The notes below the pieces were generated by a model, which saw only the letters and a program-made list of their open reading frames with translations, searched no databases and was not told where the DNA came from. A stretch of DNA of 64,000 bases from Macrosoma leucophasiata (lineage: Eukaryota; Arthropoda; Insecta; Lepidoptera; Hedylidae), in assembly GCA_036365455.1 (NCBI GenBank), contig JAWQUS010000030.1:19860001-19924000 (forward strand), written 5' to 3'. Positions 22,609 to 34,700 of this stretch are shown one piece after another (position 1 is the stretch's first letter; each line of letters opens with the position of its first letter). Made by a program: the position numbers and the translations under genes.

Positions 22609-23729
22609 TTATGTTTAAGTAGTAGAAAATTTAGAAATAATACGAAATGAGCGCATGTGAACTGTGTTGTGACATTTATAAACCATGTGACAACTGACAA
22701 GTGACAGTGACAAGTGTTAACGTCACCGGGTACATTCCACTCAACGCCCGCAACGTCATATTGTCATCGAACACGCCGACTGAAACCGTTCCATTAGCGT
22801 TTATAAAAAAGCCGTGGGCGTTGTCAGCGAATCTTATAACCATAGATTATACAGTATATAGGGTATAGATTGGCAACTGAACGTAAAGTTTGGGAAAAGT
22901 GAGGGGCATTCACCACTAGATAGCGCTTTCATGTGATTTTACGTAGGTACCAATAGATGGCGCTTGTATTTATTTGTATAAAGGGTACCTATATTATTAA
23001 GAACTCTGAATATATTTTTTTTAATTCTAAACAAGTGGTTTATTACCTCTTGTTTAGAATTAAAAAAAAAACATTGATAAACAATATTTAAAGGCAGCCG
23101 ATACGCCGTTTAATTTTCTGTTTAATGTAAATAACAACACTGCTTATCAAGTCAAAAATAAAATAAGGTATATACTTTTGAAGTGTTTTATTTCAAATTT
23201 AGTTCAACATAAGAACATATGTAGATATATAATAACTGAGAATATTTTAATTGCTTGTGATACGAAAGAAAAAAAAAGTTAAGGGGAAATACAATTGATA
23301 CATTGACAGTCAATTTTATTTTATTTTTTCAATTAAATAAATAATCGTTCAAAAATTACTACAACTTAAAATAGTTCAATACATCACCAGAATGTTACAT
23401 TTTCTCTTTTAAGAACTGACAAAACATAAGTTTGGCAAAATAAAACTAGACATTCTCTTTCCATACCTTCACTTACAAATAATTTAACAGTAATGATAAT
23501 AATACATCACAAAATCATTATTTCAACAGTTTTGTACAGCTAAATCAGCATTGAGCCAAGCAACAAAGCATCTTATAAATAATAAAAGTACAGTGAAGAT
23601 TTTCAGATTAAAAAAATTGAATTACTTAAAAAGTAACAATACATCACTTTTATGTGCCATTTGGTAAACAAGAATTTCAAATTCAAAATAGGTATAAAAC
23701 TTCGGAAATTTATATTTAGAATATTTCCC
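22609..23729. other. URB1 upstream region; gene-free
   Basis: The URB1 promoter should lie just above 22608; no TATA box or initiator is evident. 23014-23070 holds an inverted repeat (TTAATTCTAAACAAG ... CTTGTTTAGAATTAA) with a 13-base loop. Two short AGATGGCGC/AGATAGCGC motifs occur at about 22918 and 22963. The rest is AT-rich without exon-like sequence. Confidence 0.4.
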
Positions 23730-23800
23730 ATCATCACTCCAGCTGAAAGACATCTACTGCTGGACAAAGTCTTCCCCAAAGATGCCCACAACAGAGTTGT
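23730..23800 (-). repeat. Degenerate RTE-type LINE 3' end
   Basis: On the minus strand TTTGGGGAAGACTTTGTCC / AGCAGTAGATGTCTTTCAG followed by GATGATGGG resembles the conserved tail of RTE-type LINEs (compare 45030-45094). Very short. Confidence 0.45.
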
Positions 23801-25820
23801 GCGGTATTTGAGGAAAAGATTCTTGCATAAGAAAGAAAGAAACATTTATTTGACACACAGCGAGACACATAAAACAGACATAAAACGTTGCTAACAATAA
23901 ACAAAGAAAAGACAACACAATTTCTAAAATTATTAGGTACATACCTTCACGTAATATGTGCCTCACGGCTGCGTCAAAAATGTGTCCTGTTCAGTAAATG
24001 TCAGGTAACTTCGTATATGAGGTACCTGACGCTGGTTTTCAACAGGAACCTTAGCGAGAATGAACCACAGATGTGAAATGATTTATAATGGCACTAATAC
24101 TTATACATGGTACATACAGATATAATACATATAATAAAACCATTAAAATAAAATACTTAATAAAACGATAAATGTAATAAATACTACCAATAAACAAATA
24201 GATAAATACCAGAGTAAATAAAATTACGAGCCATAGACAATACAGGTCAATTCATCATATTTTTCAAAACATTATTAAATGCATTTTTATTTTCTTAAAA
24301 AAAAATACTGAGCAATATTATAGTGAATATATAATTACTATAATTATTTAAACATGAAATATTAATTAACAAAATATACAGAGTTACTAGTGACATCTCC
24401 TGCCATATTGTGACATTAATTAGCAAAAGTTTATTTTCTGGCGGGGCATTCGTCGCTAGTTGGCGCTAGTGTATATGGAAAAAAGTGTTTGAATTATTTT
24501 GTACTAAGTTTCATGGCCCTGCTTATAACTGTCCTGGAACGCGGTACGCGCACATCTTGAGTGCTGTATGCTCGCAATGGGCGCGTGCCACTAAACGGGA
24601 GCAACGATTGTAGCGCCCGCTGTATAATTACATTTAAGGCCAGTTGTGGTCGTCGCGAGGCGAGCGATCGTTCGACGATATAGAGATAACGTCAGTGTCT
24701 GTGACTATCAAAGTGCATATAGCTCAATGGTGACTACATCTAATTTATGGGTGCGATTCTGTTTGATCCATAGACTTATTATACTACTTCTAAATCTATG
24801 GTTTGATCGATGAATTTTTTGAACCATGCAGATGTAGGGATTTTAGGGCCGATTTCACCGTCGTAATAAAAGGCGTTTCAATAACTTTATTTGGATGTCA
24901 CCTACGAAAATTGTTCGTGATAAGGTTGAAATTGGATGAAAATTTTAAGCTAAAATGCGTTTTATTAAATTCAGTTCTCAGAGCAAGCGGTGAAATCCGT
25001 CCTTAAAAAGATTGCTATAATATAAGGTTTATTCAAAATGAAAAATATAATATTAAATTCAATATTTATTAAAATATAAAAATGTCGTATAATATAAATA
25101 CCTCTTAAACATTATCGCTTAAAATCACAAAAATCGTTTCAAAAACGTTGTCAATATTTTCAACATTTAGGACATTTAATTACAATTCTAAAATAATCAT
25201 ACGTAGGTAGTTGCACATTCCAATTTGACGTATTTCAAATCAGATAACTTACATTTATACTGGGTGTGTTTTTGTATTATATTATATCTAGAAGTGACAA
25301 ACAAGTAGGGGCGTAGCTACTGCCCTGTGCTACTGCCGTATCAATTATATGGGTCTCCGGTACTTTTTTATCCATCAATATAGATCTCTTAGAAACTGTA
25401 TACAATAACGCACACAAAAGACTAAAGGCGAGATTCACAGACCGCACTACGACTTTACTTTCAAGCAAAGTATGCTTAGAACTGTCAAAACTCATACTTT
25501 ACTGACAGTTATATGCATAGTAGAGTTGGTAATGCGGTGGTGCCTACGCCCACAAACTCCATCAGTAAAAGTGTTTACAATTTATTAAGTAATACGAACA
25601 TTATAAACATAAAATAATGCAACATCATAAAATATAAAAATGCAACTTGGCTGTTTTATGATGTTTTTATGGTGGAAAACGTTTAAATGGTGTTTAGTTT
25701 TTTTTTTACATCTGTTATCATGTTATGTTTATTGATATATCAATATGTTTATGTTTTCCGAACAAATAAAAATAAATAAATAAAATTAAGGTTAAGTATC
25801 TTTGGATTTATTATAACATA
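23801..25820. other. Gene-free intergenic stretch
   Basis: Mostly AT-rich. 24641-24700 is GC-richer (GTCGCGAGGCGAGCGATCG). 24768-24803 contains a short inverted repeat (CCATAGA...TCTATGG). 25500-25565 carries a SINE-A 5' piece (AATGCGGTGGTGCCTACGCC). No gene is supported. Confidence 0.35.
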
Positions 25821-26247
25821 CAGTATCCTGAAATACTGCAAATCGAGCTTAGGAAAGAGACAACAGACTAGTTTCGACTTCAATAGCGTTAGCTCCGTTG
25901 CACACTACTTACATAAGTACTGATAGTATAACTTCACATAGGTAGCAGAGAATATGTAATAATACTACGTATATAATGGACACTTGACGTCCCGCCCGAT
26001 TTCCCCGTATCACCCAACCACCTCCCCTCTTATGGGCGACGGTTGGTTTTTTCTACGTGCTACGCACACAGGTGTATGTGTAAATACACGTCACTGATTG
26101 ATGTCTGTGTAATAGACACAAAATTAAGCGTTTGTATGGAATTTTGGCGGAGTGTCCGCGGTGTGTAGGTAGTATGCGAAAGAGATAACGCTCTACAGAG
26201 CCGAAATCTCTTTGCTAAAGATTTGCAATATTTCTTGGTAAGGACTG
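25821..26247. mobile_element. MITE, CAGT-ended family (copy 3, with insertion)
   Basis: CAGTATCCTGAAATACTGCA to TTTCTTGGTAAGGACTG matches the family at 91-341, flanked by TA on both sides. The interior is longer by about 180 bp (about 25950-26160), so it holds an insertion. Confidence 0.55.
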
Positions 26248-27817
26248 TAACTTTATTACCTGCAAGTTTGCAACTTAATAGTCATTATTATTAATAACGG
26301 GCTAGTGGATTAGGAGTACAGTAGGTCCTCTGAACCACTGCCATTGGAGCCCTACACACCAGAAAAAAAAACAGTCATTTTCCAAATTGTTTTAATAATA
26401 TTTTTCGATAATGGCACATTTTACAATATTATAATCATAACTACTTTGAAATCAAATAAAAATAAAATTCGAATAATCAAAGAGTTTAACTCTGTCAAAA
26501 TACTATAATCTAAAATATAACAATTTGTTTCACCTAACAAATAAAAGATTCTTTCTATTCGACTGCAATGATTGTCTCTTATTAAGTAAATTAAAAAAAA
26601 ACAAAAACTAAAGTTAAGGTAAAGTCAAAAATGAGAATATTTTGTCTATTGTTTTTGCAGCAAATATATAAAAATGAGAGCATTTGCAACGCGAGCGTAA
26701 AAGGTTTTTTTTTTAATTTTATGGCATCGCTTGTTATGCATATTGCCAGTGTCAAGTAAAACGATATTTCGTATTCGTATTAAGCAACGTAAAAGTCAGA
26801 GTCAGTCAGTCAATTTAACAGTCCGTCAGTCAGAGTGTAAAACGTTGTATATTAAAAATTATCGAAATCGGTACAGGCGTTTTCGAATTATCGGGGAACA
26901 TACATAAAAAAAACAACAAAAAACAAAAAAAGATCCGGACAAATTGAGAACCTCCTCCTTTTTTCGAAGTCGGTTAAAAATATGAAATGAGGTTTATGTA
27001 CGTGGTTAATTGAAATTAGCGCATCACCTCTTGCAGGCAGCTCTCTAGATCAATCCCAACAACATTTTGCTCTATGACTTTTCAAAATTAGTAATTTTTA
27101 AAATTTAACTTTTCTCATACAAATTTATTTTTTTGTTTCTGAACTGGCATTTACTCTAAGCGTAGATATTCCACGCACCTTGCCTGGGCAAAACATCGCT
27201 ACGATGACGCTATTGAACTTTTGAAACCCCCTTTTTTTCAAAAATTTTTTTTGCGTGATTTATCATGATTTGTAAATAGTCGTTAACTGTTAACCATAAT
27301 CGGCCCAGAGGCACTGGTTAAAATTATTGTTAATGTCAATTATCTATCAGATTTTATTACTTTCCTTTTGGTGCAACAGAAATTCATTTATTCAATTAGG
27401 GTTGTCACCCTAATAACCACCGCTTATAACACGCAACGCATTACGCAGTAACTGTTAAAGTCAATAGTACTCTTAGAAAACTAACTTTTACTACTATGAC
27501 ACTAGTAGGTACATACTAATATTATTATAGTACTGTGTTATATATCTGAATAATGTATATCATCTTTAGAAAAACACTATCGGAGCGATTTTTCCTTCTT
27601 CAATGTTTTGTAGATATTTAAATGAGATAAAACATCAAAAACAGCATTCGAAGACGATATTTAAGAATTAAAATAATTCTAATCAAATCATGCATGTTGC
27701 TCCATACATACAACATTTGTTAAACGTGTAAGAAAACAAAGTGTAACAAAAGTAAACAAACAACATCAAAACACACCCGAAAAACAATTCGAATAGTTTA
27801 TGATTAAACAAAACGTA
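26248..27817. repeat. Gene-free stretch with repeat family G
   Basis: 26660-26985 contains GTCAGTCAGTC runs, TATTGCCAGTGTCAAGTAAA and the terminal motif CCTCCTTTTTTCGAAGTCGG, which I recall as a frequent lepidopteran repeat end. The rest (27000-27817) shows no gene. Confidence 0.45.
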
Positions 27818-28049
27818 CAGTACCCACCAAGAACAATTTCACATCGAGCTTAGGAGAGAAACAATCGGCTAGTTTCGACTTCGGAGAGCGTTATCTCACT
27901 TGCACACTGATTACGTAAGCACTGAGTGAGGCGTTGGTCAAAATTTCATCAAAATGGTTGACAAACGTCACATAGTGTGCGAAAGAGACAACGCTCTACA
28001 GTGGCGAAAATAGCTGAAGTCTCTTTCCTATATTTCTTGCTGGGGACTG
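27818..28049. mobile_element. MITE, CAGT-ended family (copy 2)
   Basis: CAGTACCCACCAAGAACAAT to TTTCTTGCTGGGGACTG, 232 bp, with inverted ends (CAGTACCCACCAAGAA / CAGTCCCCAGCAAGAA). The clearest copy of this family in the window. Confidence 0.65.
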
Positions 28050-28380
28050 AATCCACTGTTTTCTAAACAAAAACTATAAGGAAAGACTTACAAAAAAAAT
28101 ATAAGGAAAGAATCACGGCAAGTGCCGAACATTGATTTGTAAAATAATTGTAAAAAAAAAGCTATCATCAAAATTATATATTCCATATATAATTTTGAGA
28201 CTTTTTTACTTTTTGGCCGAAAACATTTTTTTGTTTCTTTACCGGACTTAAAATGTTCTGTACCATTAACAACGATAGCTTTACGAACAAACTTATTGAA
28301 AATATTTTCTTTGTGACATAATTATTTTAAGCATTAGAAAATACTCCGCCATTTTTAGATTATTTTGTAACCCCCTTATT

Positions 28381-28503
28381 CATAAACGTACATTAGATAC
28401 GTTTTAGTTATAATACAATATATATAGTCAATTGCGTAGGATAGAAAAAGACAAAGGAGAGATTAGCAACACTTTAGCTAATATGCTTTTATGAATAAGG
28501 GGG
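28381..28503. mobile_element. Short MITE just downstream of the STING stop codon
   Basis: CCCCCTTATTCATAAA at the left and TTTATGAATAAGGGGG at the right are perfect 16-bp inverted repeats flanked by TAA on both sides, giving a 123-bp element. A 3-bp TAA duplication would fit a PIF/Harbinger-like origin (inference). It lies 117-240 bases after the STING stop, so it may be part of the 3' UTR. Confidence 0.65.
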
Positions 28504-28619
28504 TAACAGTTAAATTTTGAACTCTTATTTTTCTTTCATTCTTTATGGTATTGAAATAAAAATATATAAAAACAATCAAGTCGTAAATAACGTGAATAAA
28601 GAGAGAAGGAAATATAAGA

Positions 28620-28708
28620 TCAGTCCCTTCGTATTTTCTCATAGTTGGGCTCCAACTCTTGTATCTTATCAAGTAGAATATCAGCCAGATTTAATGTTGG
28701 GTCGGTGT
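28620..28708 (-). CDS. STING: STING coding exon 8 (C-terminal helix and stop)
   Basis: Acceptor TTTTTTTAATTCCCAG, then residues 296-324 (DTDPTLNLADILLDKIQELE, then PNYEKIRRD) and TGA at 28620-28622. It equals the last helix of the ligand domain. No signalling tail follows. The A-tail of a SINE-A ends about 20 bases upstream of the acceptor. Confidence 0.85.
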
Positions 28709-31700
28709 CTGGGAATTAAAAAAATATATTTTTTTTTATGTAATGGAAGTGGCAAACTAACATGCAGTTCACATTGATGTTAAGTGATGACTGCAGCCTA
28801 AAGACATCCCATAAAAAGACCAAGGTCAAAATGCAGATGCGATACCACTCCTGAGGCCCAAGGTGTTAAATTATCTCTATCAACTGCCTCAGTAGCCTAG
28901 AGGTGGCAGGCCCACTACAACAACGCTGGAGTCCTGGGTTGGGTTTCCGGGTGGGGAACTGTCAGAGATAACGGTGAGAAATCCTTTATCTCTGGTTCTA
29001 CTGGGATTTGAGAAATCCTTTATCTCTGGTTCTATTGGGATTTTTTCATTCTCTGGAAGTTCCCCAGTACCTCGGAGCTTGGTAATGTGCCCGGAGATGT
29101 CGACAGGCTGGTCACCTGTTACATGGGCCAAAACGTTACAGACGAATCGTGAGTTCTCGATTGTATTCATCTCGCGTATATCAAACTACCCGTAATAACT
29201 ATCACAGAGATAACAACTAAGGTTTCAGGGGTGGCAACGCATCAGCATTTTCTACATTTGCCTCTGGTTTTTGTGTAGATGTCTTTAGGCTGCAGCAGTG
29301 ATCACTTAACACCCATGCGAACTGCATGCAAACAATTGCCATCTTTGTAGCATAGCATAGTGACGACTGTAGCCAACAGACATCTACACGAAATCCAGAG
29401 GTCAGAAGGAGATGCGTTGTCTCTCTTTTTTGACAACCACTCCTTATACGAGCCAGGGTTCAATTTTTTTCGTTTTTTAACATGCAACCCTGGCGTCGGG
29501 ATGTAATCTGACATCGGGTCGTGACAACCCCACCACCCACTAGTGGAAGAATTTTCTTCTACTGGTAGAGAATTTTTTCACTAGTGCAGTCAGCAAACCG
29601 AACAATGGCGGTCAAACCATTCCAATAGGGGGATAGTAAGTGCAATAACGCAAGATGGGCAGCAGCGTTTGTGTGGTAGAGCTCCAGTGACGGAGCTCGC
29701 GGGCGTAGGCACCACCGCATTACCTAATATACTTGCCGCTAAATGGTAGTGTTCAGCACTATCGTGTTCCGGTCAGGTGGTAATGTACGGCCCTGTAAAT
29801 CCGGCACAGAGGCATAACACCTAATGCCTCAGGAGTGGCAGCGCATTTGCATTTTGACCTCTGGTCATTGTGTGGGTGTCTATAGGCTGCAGTCATCACT
29901 TAACATCAATGTGAACTGCACGCTTGTTTGCCACTTTTATAACATATAAAAAAAAAAAAGCGTCCTGCGATAAAACTACCGCCACTACGATCGCCAATCC
30001 GCATGCCACGCGTGGCGAATATGGCATATCCCCCCTTATGGGGAGGCTTTGGTCCATCTGTGGACTTCTTTCGGCTAAAATGTTGATGATGATGATAATA
30101 ATAATTATGTAACCTAAAAACACAATCGTGATATTCACCATCATAGAAGACCAGCTCGCACTTGTCCCGACTCTCCGGGTTCTTGGCGATGATGGAGCGC
30201 AGCATGCCGCAGAAGTCGCTCACGATCTCGTCCACCTTCACGTTAGCTAACTCTGGAAATACAAACACTCATACAACTGTACGGTCATAAAACTTTCGAA
30301 GAACATGTCTTAGGTTCAAAACAAGATTACGGATTTATCTAACTAATCTATACAAATGAATAAAATTGGAGTGTCTGTCTGTAATATTAAAATAATTGCT
30401 TTTTACTATATGCATATGTATGTATACACAGTACATATACCAAAACAACTTTTTTTACCATTTTTGTCTGTCTGTTTGTTCCCGCTAATCTCGGGAACGG
30501 CTGGACCGATTTTGACGGGACTTTCACTGACAGATAGCTTATGTAACAAGGAGTAACTTGGGCTACTTTTATACTAGCTGCGCCTACGACTTCGTCCGGG
30601 TAGATACTGAACAATTATAAATTATCACGCGCACGAAGTCGCGGGCACCGCTAGTATTAAACTATTTTAGTGCCTCAGAATGGCCGGTCACTACTCTTAT
30701 TTAACGTTGATGTAGATTTAGAAAATTGCTACCTATTTGCTACTATTTGCTACCTAACGTGAAATATTTGCTACCTGCGTATTTTTCAAAATATATCACT
30801 TTTAAAGGTGACAGGCCATTCTGTCCATCGTAATCAGCGTATTTTCGTAATCAGCACCCCAAGAAACCTCTAAAATGATACCCATATCACATTTTGAAAA
30901 AAAAGTTCTTTGCTCGGGACAATTATCATAAACTAGAGAAATAACACTACAAAGCAATATGGGCTCGGTCTAATAATAAAATACTCATCATCAACATCAA
31001 CATTTCAGCCGATTTCCATAGGTTTACAATATCTTGGATTCGAAAACAGACGCCATATTCGTAATCAGCACCCCAGAAAACCTTCTAATTGACACCCATA
31101 TCACATTTAGGTTTCCGCCATCTTGTATCTGAAAATAGAAGTCATTTTCGTAATCAGCACCCCAAAAAACCTCGAAATTGACTCCTCAACAACATTTTCA
31201 AAAAATAATTATATTTGCCATCTTGGATTCGAAAAAAGATGTCATATTCACCATTAACTAAAAACACCTGTGAATGTGCGACCACCTGCGACAATATTAG
31301 CTTCTGAGCACGGTTTTCACTAAACATCTCAATAGAGGTCACATTCAATACTCTTAAATAAAATAAAAATAATTAATTAAAATTTTATTTAACAAAAACA
31401 TCAATTTCGATAATAAGATAAAAACTCGATAAAATATAAAGAACATCTCTTAAGCTGGGATACCAGTAAATAATTTTTTCCACGAAATAATTTGTGAAAA
31501 ATTAGATTAAATATTGGATGTTTTTTATATATCACGATAATAAATTAATTTAATCGAACATAAAAAGTATGCCACACCACATTAATTATTATGTCAATGG
31601 ATTGATGTGCATTTATGGCATTTTTTAAATATTTTAAATGTTATCTATGGTTCAGTAATTGCACGATCATTGTGAAAATGTTTTGAACTGGTAATACAGT

Positions 31701-34700
31701 TTGTGGAAATTATGACATTCGAATATTTCGAATCAAAACGTCTTAACTTTGCGAAATCAGAGCATACGAAAAGCAACCGAATTACTTAAGTTGAAAGAGT
31801 TAGTTTTGTGAGAAGTAAGTGTTTGGGAGTGGTCTATTTCAATTGACCAATTGCAGTTGGTAGTGTCAATGTCAATGTGTGCAACTGGCGACAGCGGTTT
31901 CAATATGAAAATGAGTCTTTAGCCATTCTATCCTTATTTATCTATTCTGTGATATTTTCATATCAACAAAATATGAAATCTATACAAATAAATAAAATTG
32001 GAGTGTCTGTTTGTAATATTAAAATAACCGCTTTTTACTAAATGCATATGTATGTTATACGCGGTACATATACCAAAATAACATTTTTTATACTTTTTGT
32101 CTGTCTGTCTGTCTGTTTGGCGGGGCTAATCTTGGGAACGACTGGACCGATTTTGACGGGACTTTCAAATCGTCTTTCCTAACAACAGTAGAAGCACTCC
32201 ATACTACAGTTCAATTTCAAACTTTTTATTCCGGAGAGTTAAAAATATTTTAAATATCAGGAAATGTTGTTTAGATTCACTGGATAATATTTCCATGCTG
32301 TTTTACCTAGTACCTTTTTTTCATTTTTTCTGTACAAATCTTGCCATGATCCTTTTGAAAATAATATCACGCAGCGACACAGCTCTTTTCCGCGTTCCCG
32401 CCAAAACCCTTAATATGATACAGTATTTTTTTTTTTTGGTCGGGCTTTATGTAGACAGCACTAGTCTACTTCACCGGGCAATAGGCGAGCGCAGAAGGCG
32501 CTCCAGCCTAAGCAAAAAGTTAGCGCAACTGCCTAAGGGTGACCCATGCGGGTCCGTGCCTCGGCTTAGGGCGTTGCGGAGGGACATATGAGACATATGC
32601 GATTATGGGCGGTGCAACTTTCGCTCTACTCCATTCGGTTGGCGATAGCCGGAATGTCATCGGCCTCGCGGGGCCGGGGATAGGGTCGGGACCAGGGGCG
32701 GGACCAGGGGCGGGACCAGGGCCGGGACTAGGGGCGGGCGCGGCGCGGGACGCGTCGGCGCGTTGTATTGACGGTTTGTGTAGAGTGTTTCTGTAAGTGA
32801 TCATTCAATATGGCCATGCAGCCAAATCCAGCAAAGCCTGGCTTCTACGTGTGGACATTGCGGTGAAGAGGGTCATTCGATCCAAGAATGCCAGAAGAAA
32901 GCGGAGGCGCCAAAATGTGCAACGTGCTTGCGTTTTAAAAAACCAAGCAATCACAAGACCGGAGACCTAGAATGTCCTGCTAAAAAAGCAGCCGAGTACA
33001 GGTATATAAACTCTGTAAATTATGAAGACGCCTAAGAGCGCCACATACTAGTTTGTATTTTAGATCTAATTATTATTAAATTAACCTAACTTAGTTTTAA
33101 AAATGGATATCAATTTAATTGCTGACATAGACGATTCATTTCTACCAGAAGCAAGGTCATGTGAGGTTGAGGAGTGCAGTCAATATCTTTCAATTTGCAA
33201 AAAATCATTATCTGTACTAACCCAGAACATCCGCAGTATTTATAAAAATATAGATAGCTTCGGCGTTTTTCTTCATAGACTAAATTATAATTGCGATATA
33301 ATGATATTAACTGAATGTTGGTTACCTAATCGTCATGATAATCTACCAGTAATTCCAGGGTACAATATATTTTATAGTTCACAAAATCACAATCAAAATG
33401 ATGGAGTCGTAGTCTATGTCAAGGAGTGCTTTAACGTATCCGTCGAAAATCCAAATTTACAGGACTGTAACTGTTTAGTTATAAAAATGAACACAGACAT
33501 AGCTATAGTCGCCATATATAGGTCCCCTTCCGTTAGAAACTTAGGTACTTTTCATTCTTCCCTAAACCAGATATTTCAAGCACTATCCGCTTTTAAAAAT
33601 ATCATACTAACAGGAGACATAAATATAAATTTTAATGCCGAACTTGGCGATGCATCTACAAAAGACTACCTAAACCTTTGCTCCTACCACGGACTCCTTC
33701 CCGCGCATACCTTGCCCACGCATCAAAGCGGTTCATGTCTGGATCACATGATGATTAAATCCACTCTACAATACAATACTCTAGTAGCAAATTCATCTAT
33801 TGCCGACCATCATGCCGTCTTAGTAACCATAAATTTAATGCTGCCTGAGCGAAATCGCCCACTAACAAAAACAAATCTAAATTTAAACAAACTTGAGTAC
33901 GATTTACGCAATATTGATTTCGGTGCAGTTTACAATAAGTCGAGCGTACACGACGCGCTCGTACAGTTTACTGAGAGAACTGAGCAGACTTATCGGCCTG
34001 TATGACGAGGCCCGGTCGCTCGGCTTACCGGGCCTTTTAAACCCGATAACTGGAACCTCTTTCCACGCGGGTGGAAATATACTATTTTTAAACGCTGCGT
34101 CGAGTATCGCACACACATAAAATACAAAGTAAAACAGTGTCACCTGTATACAGCGCCCGTTTCTCCAGCACCCTGTGCAGCGTGTGGAGCGGCGTGGCGC
34201 ACTCGGCCGCCGCGAACACGGCGGGGCGCGCCGGGCGGCAGATCTTGTAGGCCGAGTTGCGGTACGTGCGGTTCTTCACGCCCGCCACGTCCTTCTCCAC
34301 GTCCTCCAGGGACTACAGAACGACATCGATCACTACAATCCCCCCGCGTCCCTTCCTAACTTTCGGTACGCGGGGCACTGGGATATCAAGAAACAGTCGC
34401 TGTCTATAATCTGTTCCTTCTATGTTTTTTTTTATGTTATGGAAGTGGTGAACGAGCTTGCGGCTCACATCGATGTTGGGTGATGACTGCAGCCTATAAC
34501 CGTATGCCTTTGTTTTTCCAGTCGATGTTTTTGAAGGTACTCTAAAGGAGAGTTATGAATGTGGTAATCACTCAACATCAATGTGAACCGTATGCTTTTT
34601 TGCCACTTTCATAACATAAAAAAATATCAAATTAAAGTTTTCAACTAAATAAAATAAAATTTTAACCAATTTTTCATGTCATCAAATCTTTCAATTCCTT

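Noticed and set aside
23652..23894. Plus-strand small protein gene
   Set aside because: The frame covers a degenerate RTE-type LINE tail read backwards (...PAERHLLLDKVFPKD...), not a conserved protein.
28974..29195. Small open frames across the tRNA-SINE
   Set aside because: The same open frames appear at several SINE copies (21465, 41436, 47629), so they follow the repeat, not a gene.
29906..30144. STING exon 7 reading through into a longer C-terminus
   Set aside because: The extended frame runs into RTE-like tail and SINE-A sequence. The donor TATGATG|GTGAAT and the phase-matched exon 8 give a better end.
32520..32804. Gly/Pro-rich open frames on both strands
   Set aside because: They arise from the 12-bp GC-rich repeat and have no recognisable domain or splice context.
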